A stretch of 64,000 nucleotides of DNA from VXRD01 sp965242535 (lineage in GTDB: Bacteria > Latescibacterota > UBA2968): positions 682,001 through 746,000 of the forward strand of contig OZ251458.1 in NCBI GenBank assembly GCA_965242535.1, read 5' to 3'. The notes under the pieces are model-generated. The model saw only the letters and a list, made by a program, of their open reading frames with translations, was not told the DNA's origin and ran no database searches. A program made the translations under genes and the position numbers. Of the stretch, positions 9,975 through 17,666 are shown in pieces; the stretch's first letter is position 1, and the number at the start of each line of letters is the position of its first letter.

Positions 9975-11258
9975 TCTGTGATCTTTGAATCGCCTCGCTT
10001 TGAGCTCGAAGCGCGGGAGGGTGTTGTGCGGTACGGTTTGAACGCAGGCGCGAATGCCCAAGATGTGGCGCACTTCTTTGGCGATGGCATCGACAACCGG
10101 CCCCTTTGGCCCGCCGTTGAGTTCCAAGCGGATTTCCATGTCGTCCATTTCGCTGCGGCGATAGATATCCACGGCAAATTCCGTGACTTCGGGAAAACTC
10201 CGCACGATATTTTCTATCGCGCTGGGATAGACATTGACGCCTCGGATGATCGCGGCGTCGTCGATGCGGCCGATCACGCCGCCCATCAGACGCGAGAAAA
10301 CAGAGCCACAAGCGCAGGGTTCGGGGTTCAGTTTGACGCGATCCCCCGTGCGATAGCGGATGACGGGCATGCCAACGCGCCCCAAATTGGTGAGCACGAG
10401 TTCGCCTTCAAGCGCGGGTTCGCCCGTATCCGGGGCGATCACTTCGCAAATAAATTCGGCTTCGTTGACGTGCATGCCCTTTTGATGCGCGCATTCAAAC
10501 CCCCACGCGCCGACTTCTGTGGCCCCTGCGTGGTCGTAACACCGCGCGCCCCATGCCCGCTCGATGCGCGCTTTGGTGGCGGGCAATCCCGCGCCCGGTT
10601 CGCCCGCGTGAATGGTGGTGTGAATGCGGCTGTCGGCAATGTCGATGCCTTCGGCGCGGGCCACTTCCGAGAGATGCAGGGCATAGGTGGGCGTGGAGAT
10701 GAGCACGGTGGCGCCGTGATCCCGAATCGCTTGCAGGCGTTGGATGGAGGACATGGCCCCGCCCGAGATCGCCATCGCGCCGATGGAACGGGCGGCTTCG
10801 AGGGCGGTCCAAAATCCGATGAAAGGGCCAAAAGAAAAGGCAAAAAACAGGTTGTCATTTGCCGTTACGCCCGCTCCTCGATACACCTTTGCCCAACAGC
10901 GCGCAAACCAGTCCCAACTTTCTTCCGTATCCAGCCAGCACAAGGGCGACCCCGTGGTGCCCGATGTTTGATGGAGGCGAATGTAGCGATCCAGCGAGAA
11001 CGTTAGGTTGCTGCCGTAGGGGGGATGCGCGGCTTGATCCGCGGACAATTCCGCTTTGGTCGTGAAGGGGAGCAATCGGTAATCCGCGAGCGTTTGAATG
11101 TCCTCGGCCCGCCGAATGCCCGCCCGATGGAGCTTTTCGCGGTAAAACGCATTGTCCGCCAAGACAGCGGACAGCAGCTTTCGCAAGCGTTCCAACTGCG
11201 CGTCGCAAAGCGCGTGTCGAGATGTGATTTCGCTTTCTGAATGCATGGGAAATGTCAT
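9852..11258 (-). CDS. Phenylacetate-CoA ligase-like adenylating enzyme with a repeat-coded tail
   Basis: This protein of 468 codons belongs to the PaaK-type branch of the AMP-forming ligases, which activate a carboxylate with ATP and usually pass it to CoA. Visible motifs are the phosphate-binding loop HQTSGTTGSP (96-105), the adenine-site region around YDHAGATEVGAWGFEC (about 235-250) and YRTGDRVKL (about 303-311). The substrate cannot be read from the sequence. Family homology seems to stop near LKARRFKDHRK (about residue 427). The last 40 or so residues (RRETGDGRGKAEGGK...) are the heptanucleotide tract read in frame, and the stop lies inside the hairpin repeat. The natural stop has evidently been lost to the insertion or expansion of the repeat. 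There is no clear ribosome-binding site at 11258, and an in-frame ATG follows at 11246. Confidence 0.85.
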   Translation of the reverse strand: MTFPMHSESEITSRHALCDAQLERLRKLLSAVLADNAFYREKLHRAGIRRAEDIQTLADYRLLPFTTKAELSADQAAHPPYGSNLTFSLDRYIRLHQTSGTTGSPLCWLDTEESWDWFARCWAKVYRGAGVTANDNLFFAFSFGPFIGFWTALEAARSIGAMAISGGAMSSIQRLQAIRDHGATVLISTPTYALHLSEVARAEGIDIADSRIHTTIHAGEPGAGLPATKARIERAWGARCYDHAGATEVGAWGFECAHQKGMHVNEAEFICEVIAPDTGEPALEGELVLTNLGRVGMPVIRYRTGDRVKLNPEPCACGSVFSRLMGGVIGRIDDAAIIRGVNVYPSAIENIVRSFPEVTEFAVDIYRRSEMDDMEIRLELNGGPKGPVVDAIAKEVRHILGIRACVQTVPHNTLPRFELKARRFKDHRKAGRRETGDGRGKAEGGKAESGETGDGRGERGRTAVPHQS

Positions 11259-11295
11259 GTAATATGTGGCGCGAAAAAAACGATCTCTTTGGCTA

Positions 11296-11459
11296 AGAAG
11301 CCATCTAAAAATTATTGGGACCTACCCCCCTAGCCCCCCTTCCTGCGAGGAAGGGGGGAATCAAGGCATCCTATTTTGCGATAGGTAGGGTTTTGACCTG
11401 CGAAAAGCGAATGCTTTTGTGGCTCTCTCAATGGCGGTCCGAGTTTTTAGATGGCTTCT
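11296..11459. mobile_element. 164-bp MITE-like element with 16-bp terminal inverted repeats
   Basis: AGAAGCCATCTAAAAA at 11296-11311 is repeated in perfect inverted form at 11444-11459. Between them is a strong internal hairpin at 11334-11358 (CCCCCCTTCC, loop TGCGA, GGAAGGGGGG). There is no coding capacity. TA dinucleotides sit at both edges (11294-11295 and 11459-11460), which could be a TA target duplication as made by IS630/mariner-like transposases, but a two-base match is weak. Its right arm supplies the stop codon of the truncated vapC-like gene. Confidence 0.7.
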
Positions 11460-11563
11460 AAGAAGCGAATGAGAAACGCCTCGGCAATATCTACGGCATC
11501 TTCGTCGTCTAAGAACCTCTTCGCGGCAACAGAAGCATCGAGAACATATCTTTCATCGCTCAT
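11447..11563 (-). pseudogene. PIN-domain toxin fragment truncated by the MITE
   Basis: A 38-codon frame from ATG 11563 reads MSDERYVLDASVAAKRFLDDED, which matches the start of a VapC-type PIN ribonuclease. The Asp of VLDAS would be the first acidic active-site residue. It then runs into the inverted repeat of the 164-bp element and stops at TAA 11447-11449. The remaining roughly 90 residues, with the other acidic residues, are absent, also on the far side of the element, where only about 35 bp remain before the ligase start. The toxin must be dead. Its start overlaps the upstream antitoxin-like frame by 11 bases, the usual TA layout. Confidence 0.75.
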
Positions 11564-11714
11564 TGAATCGCCTCAAGACCTTGCCAGAATTTATCTCCAC
11601 AGGCCCAATGGCGTTGCGGATTTTTTTTATTTTTTTGAGGAGATGTTTTTCTCGCGTGCTCAGTTTGCGAATGTCGCCCCGAATGAGGAAGCGCGTTGTC
11701 GTCTTTTCAGGCAT
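11553..11714 (-). CDS. Small antitoxin-like protein upstream of the broken PIN toxin
   Basis: This is a 53-residue basic protein starting at ATG 11714, with GAGG a few bases upstream. It begins MPEKTTTRFLIRGDIRKLS and contains a Lys/Arg-rich helix (EKHLLKKIKKIRN). I do not recognise the family. Position and 11-base overlap with the PIN fragment suggest it was the antitoxin of that pair. With the toxin destroyed it may now be an orphan. Confidence 0.5.
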   Translation of the reverse strand: MPEKTTTRFLIRGDIRKLSTREKHLLKKIKKIRNAIGPVEINSGKVLRRFNER

Positions 11715-11821
11715 CTCGTCCTCTCTTTGTTGCGCGCGATTACTGGCGGTCAGCACAGCAAAGCACATGGTCAGCGTTGGATGGGCCTGATTGCTTTCGC
11801 GTATTCGGACAGGCACGGGGG

Positions 11822-12232
11822 CCATTTGTACCAACTAAATACTCTGTAAATTAAATGATACCAAACCGATGGGGCTCGCTTGTCTAAAGCGTTTGGTCCG
11901 AAAGCATCATTGGTTGCCTTCGATGCGTTGGCTACGCCTGTGCCTACGGCGTGCGGCGACTTACTTTTTGTCAACAGCAACAAAAAGTAAGCAAAAAATG
12001 CCGCTCTCATGCGCCGAGGGGCTAGCACAGCGCAAAGCGCTTTTGTAGCAGAACGACATGAGACAGCCTGCAAAGGGGTTGCAAGATGAATATTGGTTGC
12101 GAAATGGACTTGCGCGCTGTGCCTGATGGCTTTCATTGATGAATTTTTGGGATCGCATGTTTAGCGATGGCTTCTCTGAAGGACGGTGGAACTGCAAAGA
12201 TATCCCGATAATGAATTAGTTGGTACAGATGG
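11822..12232. mobile_element. 411-bp non-autonomous element with 17-bp TIRs and a 9-bp target duplication
   Basis: The left end CCATTTGTACCAACTAA and the right end (inverse of CCATCTGTACCAACTAA) form terminal inverted repeats with one mismatch. The element is flanked by direct repeats GCACGGGGG at 11813-11821 and 12233-12241. Removing it with one repeat restores an ordinary copy of the dispersed GGACAGGC hairpin, so the empty site can be reconstructed. Nine-base duplications are typical of IS1 and of some IS4-superfamily elements. Inside there is no transposase, only an inverted repeat at about 11959-11992 (CTTACTTTTTGT / ACAAAAAGTAAG). The minus-strand frames within it have no recognisable homology. 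Confidence 0.8.
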
Positions 12233-12413
12233 GCACGGGGGCCTGTCCCTACCGGTGATGGTTGCAGGACGAACTGACCCCTGACCACGACACCTCTTGC
12301 CTTTTACCTCTTACCTCTCCCGTCTCCCGCCTCCCCGTCTCTCGCCTCCCGCCTCTCGCCTCTCGCCTCTTCCGTCTTCCGTCTTCCGTCTCCCATCTCC
12401 CCGCCTCCCGCCT
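12224..12413. repeat. Composite 3' element: hairpin plus heptad tract, copy 2
   Basis: The hairpin remnant at about 12233-12252 (its left arm was separated by the 411-bp insertion and lies at 11807-11821) is followed to the right by a pyrimidine-rich tract from about 12314 to 12413, built of CTCCCGT, CTCTCGC and CTTCCGT heptamers. The tract ends two bases before the stop codon of the TonB receptor gene, so it forms that gene's immediate 3' untranslated region. Confidence 0.8.
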
Positions 12414-12414
12414 C

Positions 12415-14529
12415 TCACATGTCGATTTCAAACGCGCAGTACAGGCCAAACGGGGCCGCGGGAAGGATCGAGGCTGCGCCAAAGCCGCGCGTTTCGTATT
12501 TTCGGTTGGTCAGGTTTTTGGCGTTGATGCGAAAGGTCATTTGCTTATAGGTCTGCGATGCCGAGGCGTCTAAGGTCAAGACGGATCCGATTTGGTACTG
12601 ATTGTCCGCGGCGATGAACTGGCGGGTGACGTAGCGCGCGCCGAGGCCAAATTCCAAGCCGTTATCCCAACCGATGGCGGTCCACACATTGAGAATGTGG
12701 CGCGGCGAAAAGGCGGGCGCGTTTCCGGATCGATCTGTGGGTTGAAATACGACGCCCGTTTGCGTGAACACGGGGACGAATTCGGCAAAGCGGGTGAGCG
12801 TGGCATTGGATGAGGCGTAGGACAAAAAGGTGTGCCAGTTTCGCACCGGACGCAACATCACTTCGAGTTCCACACCGCGAGACCGCTGATCGCCCTCTTG
12901 TTTGGTGACGCCCGTGTCGTCGGGCATGGCGATGTTGTTTTTGGTCAAATTGTAAAACGCGACGGAGGCGTGCAGGCGGTTGTCCATGAGGTATTTTTTC
13001 GCGCCCACTTCAAGTTGCGCGCTTTCCTCAGTCTGCCGAGGGCCCGGCACTTGGCTCGAGGGCGGGGCAAAGGCTCTGCCCGCATTGGCGTAAAACGAGA
13101 GGTCCGCGGTCGGTGAAAAGACCAGCCCGGCCATGGGACTCAGTTTATCGTAATCTCGCGCCGTGTCCGTGATGGGGTCGTCGTAATCGATGCGGTCGTA
13201 GCGCGCGCCGAGGAAGGCTTGAACGCGGTCCGAAAAGGCCAGGCGGTTCACGATGTAGGGCGCGATGACCAGGCTTTTGGAATCCGCGCCTTGGGATTGG
13301 CCGGGGATGATGTAAAACGGACGACTCGCGGTTTCTGTGGGCGCGGCGATGTCGATGTTGGGCAACGCGGCCACGTCTAAGGTGAATTTGTCTTTCCACT
13401 GCATCAGTTCCAACCCGGCCAACAAGGTGTGTTCAACGCGCCCGGTTGAAAAGGCGAACAAGAGTTCGGCTTGGTTGCCCAATACTTTTTGGCGGTCGTC
13501 TAAGAGCCCGAGGATGCGGAGGATGTCCATACCGCCTTGGGCATTGGGGAAAACGCCGTTGAACAAGGTGCCATTCGATACCCATGAGAAATCCGTGTAA
13601 TAGAATTTGTCGCGCAGGGTGACGCGCTTGGACAGGCGAGATTGAATATCGACTCGGGCGCGGTAAATTTTTTGATCGGACGTGTCAAAGGGCGATTGAT
13701 AAGACCGCGTGCGCGGCACTTCGGCGACGCTTCCGGCGACGAGGGGCAGGCCCGAGTCCGGTTTGTATTTGCTCGTGACGTATTCAAAATTGACGGTCGC
13801 GGTGGTGTTGGCATTGGGCCGCCAGGTCGCGGCCGGGTTGATCGCCCACAACCCGCTGTTTTTGTCGTCTCGATACCCGTCGGAGACTTGGCGCAGGGCA
13901 TTGACGCGCAGGGCGACGCCGCGTTCCAAATTCGCCCAGTTGCCGTCTAGGGTGCCGCGGCCCGTGTTGTAAGGGCCGTAAGAACCCGCCACTTGAAGGG
14001 CGTTTGCAAAGATGGGTTGTTTGCGGCTCAAGTTGACCGATCCAGACAGGGGGTTGCCCCCGTATAAAAACGCGCCCGGCCCCTTGAGCACTTCCACGCG
14101 CTCCAAGTTGTAGAGGTGGTAAAACGTGGCTTCGGGTTCAGACGCGCCATCGGTGAGCACTAAGCCGCTGCTGAGCGAATCGAATCCGCGGATGACGAAG
14201 AAATCCGTGACGCCAGAGATGGTTTGGATGTTGACGCCGCTGATGTTTCGCAGCGCGTCGCCCAAGACCACGCCGCTTTGGTGCTCGAACAAGCCGTGAT
14301 TGACCACGCCGATGCTGGCCGGCGTCAATCGGATGGGCACTGGGATTTTGGTCGCCACCGTGCTGACCGTGGGGACTTTTTCCTTGCTCTCCGTCACCAC
14401 GATCTCCTCCCCCGCATAGACGGGCAATTCGCTTTCTTCTTCTGTGGGTTCTTCTGCGTTCTGTGCGAAGATGAGGTTTGTCGAAAAGCAGAGGATGCAG
14501 GTCAGTGTGAAGAAGTGTCGGAGGTGCAT
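12415..14529 (-). CDS. TonB-dependent siderophore-type outer-membrane receptor
   Basis: The 704-residue protein begins with a signal peptide (MHLRHFFTLTCILCFSTNLIFAQ). Then comes a TonB-box-like EEIVVTES near 41-48, a plug domain (GDALRNISGVNIQTISG, VLKGPGAFLYGG) and a long beta-barrel that ends in the classic C-terminal region (NLTNRKYETRGFG... to a terminal aromatic/hydrophobic strand). Length and motifs fit TonB-dependent siderophore receptors, which import ferric chelates at the expense of the proton motive force. The ligand is not predictable. The start at 14529 is chosen because AAGGAG precedes it at good spacing and it begins the signal peptide; a longer in-frame extension lacks one. 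No tonB, exbBD or ABC importer is adjacent. Confidence 0.93.
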   Translation of the reverse strand: MHLRHFFTLTCILCFSTNLIFAQNAEEPTEEESELPVYAGEEIVVTESKEKVPTVSTVATKIPVPIRLTPASIGVVNHGLFEHQSGVVLGDALRNISGVNIQTISGVTDFFVIRGFDSLSSGLVLTDGASEPEATFYHLYNLERVEVLKGPGAFLYGGNPLSGSVNLSRKQPIFANALQVAGSYGPYNTGRGTLDGNWANLERGVALRVNALRQVSDGYRDDKNSGLWAINPAATWRPNANTTATVNFEYVTSKYKPDSGLPLVAGSVAEVPRTRSYQSPFDTSDQKIYRARVDIQSRLSKRVTLRDKFYYTDFSWVSNGTLFNGVFPNAQGGMDILRILGLLDDRQKVLGNQAELLFAFSTGRVEHTLLAGLELMQWKDKFTLDVAALPNIDIAAPTETASRPFYIIPGQSQGADSKSLVIAPYIVNRLAFSDRVQAFLGARYDRIDYDDPITDTARDYDKLSPMAGLVFSPTADLSFYANAGRAFAPPSSQVPGPRQTEESAQLEVGAKKYLMDNRLHASVAFYNLTKNNIAMPDDTGVTKQEGDQRSRGVELEVMLRPVRNWHTFLSYASSNATLTRFAEFVPVFTQTGVVFQPTDRSGNAPAFSPRHILNVWTAIGWDNGLEFGLGARYVTRQFIAADNQYQIGSVLTLDASASQTYKQMTFRINAKNLTNRKYETRGFGAASILPAAPFGLYCAFEIDM

Positions 14530-14582
14530 GGAAATCTCCTTGAAGTCGTGGTCGGTGATCAGTCCCCATCCTGCCACCCGCA

Positions 14583-14605
14583 GAGACAGACCCCGTGCCT
14601 GTCCG
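14583..14605. repeat. Degenerate copy of the dispersed hairpin
   Basis: An inverted, partly decayed copy (GAGACAGACCCCGTGCCTGTCC) lies between the TonB receptor start and the stop of the propeller gene at 14639. It is 3' of the propeller gene, as for most copies. Confidence 0.6.
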
Positions 14606-14638
14606 CGAATGTCAAAGCTACATGTCGATGGAAGTTAT

Positions 14639-15856
14639 CTAATCGCCCGAGATGTTCAGGCACGCGATTTTGTGCATGTCGCGTATGAACAATTTGCCGT
14701 TGGCGAGTGTGGGGGCGGTCCAGCAAGTGCCCGATAGGACTTGCGCGCTGGCCTTTTCGCGGAAGGCTTCGGGCGATGCCTCGGCCAGTGCGAGTTTGCC
14801 TTTGTCGCTTAGGATGATCAAATGTCCATCCGCGTAGATGAGCGACCCTTTGCCATACCCCCGTTTTCGCCACTGCTGTTCGCCCGTGCTGGCGTGGATA
14901 CATTTTAAGGTCTTATCGTCAAACCCATAGAGATAGTCGCCGAGGAGGATGGATGTGCCGAACTGGTTTTTCATGACGCGGCTTTCCCACACCTTTGTGA
15001 CGTTCAGGCCCTCGCCGCGCGGTTCGAGTTGCAAGAGGGCCGCGCCGTGGTCGTAGCCCGAGGAAATGAAGATGCGATTTGGGGGCACGACAATGGGCGT
15101 GGCGATGTTCAGGTCGTACTGCGTTGCCCAAGGGAATCGCCAGTAGAGCGCGCCATTGGTCGGCGAGAGCCCAACGGCGGCTTCGCCGGAGACAAAGACC
15201 ACTTGGCGGATGCCCGCAATCGTCGTGGCGATGGGCGAGGAGTAAGAGACGATGTCGTCTTGAGACGCCCATTTGACCGTCCCAGTCGCCTTGTCCAATG
15301 CGAGAAAGGTGCCGCGGCGCGCGCCGGTTTCCAAGAGCAGGAGGTCGTTTTCGACCAGCGGAGACGTCGAAAACCCGAATCTCGGGATGCGACTGCCCAA
15401 TTCGTCGCGCAGATCGACCTGCCACAATTTTTTGCCATCGCTGGCGTTGAGGGCGTACAACACGCCCGTCGCGCCGAGCACGAAGACCTGGTCGCCATCC
15501 ACAGTGGGCTGAGACCGGGGGCCGTTTCCGCCTTGGCGTTCATGGAATTTGCCACCGGTTTTAACCCGCCAGAGTTCCGCGCCTGTCGCTTCGTCGAGGC
15601 AGATGGCAAATTCACTTTCGCGGTCGGAGAACATGGTATAGACCCGCCCATCTGCGACCGAGATCCCGGAAAAGCCCTCGCCGAGTTCGCGTTCCCAAAC
15701 GACGGGCGGCCCGTCTGCGGCCCAAGTCGTCAACAACCCGGTTTCGGATGAAACCCCCGTTCGGTCCGGCCCCAACCACTGCGGCCAGTCCGCGTGTGCG
15801 AGATGAGACGAAAAACAAATTGCAACGGCGATAGACAAATAATGTCGGTACGTCAT
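14639..15856 (-). CDS. Secreted PQQ-like beta-propeller protein
   Basis: The 405-residue protein has a signal peptide (to about residue 22, ...SSHLAHA) followed by repeated blades of the PQQ/BamB type: GAELWRVKTGG, GKKLWQVDLRDE, TGTVKWASQDD, NGALYWRFPW and GEQQWRKRGYG. The DWPQWLGPDRTGV start is typical of the family in Planctomycetes-like bacteria. The fold does not imply that PQQ is bound. Family members include scaffold proteins and dehydrogenases, and no dehydrogenase active site is visible here. AGGAGG lies just before the start. The small DUF-type gene at 15879 ends 22 bases upstream, so the two are probably cotranscribed. Confidence 0.88.
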   Translation of the reverse strand: MTYRHYLSIAVAICFSSHLAHADWPQWLGPDRTGVSSETGLLTTWAADGPPVVWERELGEGFSGISVADGRVYTMFSDRESEFAICLDEATGAELWRVKTGGKFHERQGGNGPRSQPTVDGDQVFVLGATGVLYALNASDGKKLWQVDLRDELGSRIPRFGFSTSPLVENDLLLLETGARRGTFLALDKATGTVKWASQDDIVSYSSPIATTIAGIRQVVFVSGEAAVGLSPTNGALYWRFPWATQYDLNIATPIVVPPNRIFISSGYDHGAALLQLEPRGEGLNVTKVWESRVMKNQFGTSILLGDYLYGFDDKTLKCIHASTGEQQWRKRGYGKGSLIYADGHLIILSDKGKLALAEASPEAFREKASAQVLSGTCWTAPTLANGKLFIRDMHKIACLNISGD

Positions 15857-15878
15857 GATATCCTCCTATGGGATTGAG

Positions 15879-16118
15879 TTAGAAACACCTTTCGCCATCC
15901 AGTAAAGACGCCAAACGTTCTGGGGGCAGCCCGCGCGCTTCTGCCTGTCGTCCGATTTCATCCATCACAACTGTCAAAGATCGCCGCGGCCCAAGCGTGA
16001 GGTCTTGAAGGCGAAGGCGCAAGAGGCATTCTATTTTTTGTCGCTCTTGGGGCGACACTTCGGTATATGCTTTCGCGGCTTCTTCATCCACTTGAATCGA
16101 GATTCTCGCCAGAGCCAT
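15879..16118 (-). CDS. Small antitoxin-like conserved protein
   Basis: This 79-residue protein starts MALARISIQVDEEAAKAY and ends in MDEIGRQAEARGLPPERLASLL. It resembles a widespread family of short proteins, common in cyanobacteria and other phyla, often annotated as antitoxin-like and encoded beside PIN toxins. No toxin gene follows here; the next gene is a beta-propeller 22 bases away. The start at 16118 is supported by AAAGGAG and excludes a non-homologous 57-residue extension. Function is inferred only from resemblance. Confidence 0.65.
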   Translation of the reverse strand: MALARISIQVDEEAAKAYTEVSPQERQKIECLLRLRLQDLTLGPRRSLTVVMDEIGRQAEARGLPPERLASLLDGERCF

Positions 16119-16235
16119 CTCTCGGTTCTCCTTTCCAAAATATCTTCCATTCCCCTCGTTTTTTTTATTTTTACAAAAGCGCGAAGCGGGGTATGAAGGC
16201 GAGTAATTTGACATGACTGCGATAAGTCGTTCATC

Positions 16236-16261
16236 GTAGGGACAGGCCCCCGTGCCTGTCC
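16236..16261. repeat. Dispersed hairpin, inverted orientation
   Basis: A perfect copy (GTAGGGACAGGC, loop, GCCTGTCC) sits in the 200-bp gap 3' of the radical SAM gene. It is in the opposite orientation to the copies at 9830, 12233 and 21391. Confidence 0.85.
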
Positions 16262-16319
16262 GAAGCAATGACTCGTTGAGGTGTCCCAATGTACATAGGA
16301 CCAGAAAATCAATTTCGTA

Positions 16320-17666
16320 TTAAGTGTAGCGCGAGTTGCGGTACTTTTCGTGATAAAATTCGGGGAGCAACTGATCCACGCGCAACAGCCCCTGGCGGCT
16401 CAGGGTGATGGACTGCGAATCGAAAGACAGCAGGTCCGCATCGCGGAGTTCGCGGTAGATCGCGCCGAATCGCCGCAGGATATCCACGCCGAATTTGTTT
16501 TGAAAATACGCGGTTTCGATGCGTCCGAGTTTGAGTTGCAGGATCATTTCCCTGACCAACCGCTCTTCTTCTGTGGGCACAAAAGATCGGTTGATCGGCA
16601 GTTGGCCTTGGCCCGCGGTTTCGAGATAGGGATCCCAATGCGTCTGGTTTTGGAAGTGCATGCCGCCCGCGTGGGAAAATGACGCCACGCCCGTGCCGAT
16701 GAGGTCCGCGCTGCGCCACAGGGCGTCCCGATAGATGAATTTGTTTGGGCGACCCTTTTTGACGAGGGTGTACGCGCTGGAGGTCTCATAGCCCGCGGCG
16801 GCGAATTGTTCGATGGCGTAATCGTGCCATTCTCGCTTGGTTTTCCAGTTGGCGACCGGGACGCCGTTGCCCCCGCGGATCGCTTGCGAATACGCGGTGT
16901 TGAAGGGCAATTCCATCTGGTAGATGGTCACGCTGTCCGCGTCGAGGTCGATGGTGCGCTGCACCGTGTCTCGCCAGGTTTCGCGGGTTTCCCCGACCAT
17001 CCCCGCGATCAGATCCACGTTGACCTGTGGAAATCGCTGCGCTTTGACCCACGGCATGGCGGCGTAAATTTCCTTGCTGATGTGGGCGCGGCCGTTTTCT
17101 CGCAAGATGTCGTCGTTCAAACTTTCCAGCCCCAGACTCAGGCGCGTGACCCCGATTTCGCGGATGGCCTCGACTTTGGATTGCGACAACGTGCCCGGCT
17201 CGCATTCAAAGGCGACTTCTTCGGCATCGTCCCACGGCATCGCGGCTTTGACGCGGGCGACCAAGGCGTTGAGGTGTTTGACGCTGATATAAGACGGCGT
17301 TCCCCCGCCGAAGTAGATGAAGTGCAATTTTCGACCTGCAATGCGCGGCAAGGTGCTGTACGTTTCGACTTCGCGGGCCAGGGCGTCCAAATACGTTTGA
17401 ATTTCAGAACTGTTGCGCCCGGTATAAACCCGAAAATAACAGAACTTGCACCGCTTTCGGCAAAATGGAATGTGCATGTACAGGCCCAAGGGAATGGCTT
17501 TGTCCGCGGGGTCAGAGGCGTGCAACATCGCTTCGATCCGCGCCGTGTTTTCATCGCGCCAAAAGGAGTAGGGCGGGTAATTGGACACAAAGACGCTGCC
17601 GACGTCCGTTTCCCTCCAAGCCTTGCGGGTGGTCGCCGGCTCTGGAATCGAGATTTGATCGCTCAT
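16320..17666 (-). CDS. Radical SAM protein of the HemN/HemW (coproporphyrinogen oxidase-like) family
   Basis: The 448-residue protein carries the [4Fe-4S]-binding CxxxCxxC motif as HIPFCRKRCKFCYF (Cys69, Cys73, Cys76). It also has the GGGTPS motif (about 118) and a C-terminal HemN-like region (LGRIETAYFQNKFGVD...). HemN makes protoporphyrinogen, and HemW is a heme chaperone; many relatives are methylases or cyclisers of unknown substrate, so the name is a fold call only. The final Cys of HemN's CxxxCxxCxC is Phe/Arg here, which disfavours a genuine HemN. Its ATG overlaps the TGA of the upstream propeller gene by 4 bases (17663-17666), so the two are translationally coupled. It is the last gene of a four-gene overlapping operon. 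Confidence 0.85.
   Translation of the reverse strand: MSDQISIPEPATTRKAWRETDVGSVFVSNYPPYSFWRDENTARIEAMLHASDPADKAIPLGLYMHIPFCRKRCKFCYFRVYTGRNSSEIQTYLDALAREVETYSTLPRIAGRKLHFIYFGGGTPSYISVKHLNALVARVKAAMPWDDAEEVAFECEPGTLSQSKVEAIREIGVTRLSLGLESLNDDILRENGRAHISKEIYAAMPWVKAQRFPQVNVDLIAGMVGETRETWRDTVQRTIDLDADSVTIYQMELPFNTAYSQAIRGGNGVPVANWKTKREWHDYAIEQFAAAGYETSSAYTLVKKGRPNKFIYRDALWRSADLIGTGVASFSHAGGMHFQNQTHWDPYLETAGQGQLPINRSFVPTEEERLVREMILQLKLGRIETAYFQNKFGVDILRRFGAIYRELRDADLLSFDSQSITLSRQGLLRVDQLLPEFYHEKYRNSRYT

Noticed and set aside
9858..11006. A 382-codon plus-strand frame opposite the ligase
   Set aside because: Antisense shadow in high-GC DNA; the minus frame has the conserved adenylation motifs.
11771..12197. 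Minus-strand frames of 78-121 codons inside the 411-bp element
   Set aside because: No family signal, no start signal, and they cross the terminal repeat of the element.
16320..17666. Naming the radical SAM gene hemN
   Set aside because: The CxC extension after the cluster motif is absent (CYFRV), and the operon context is not heme synthesis.
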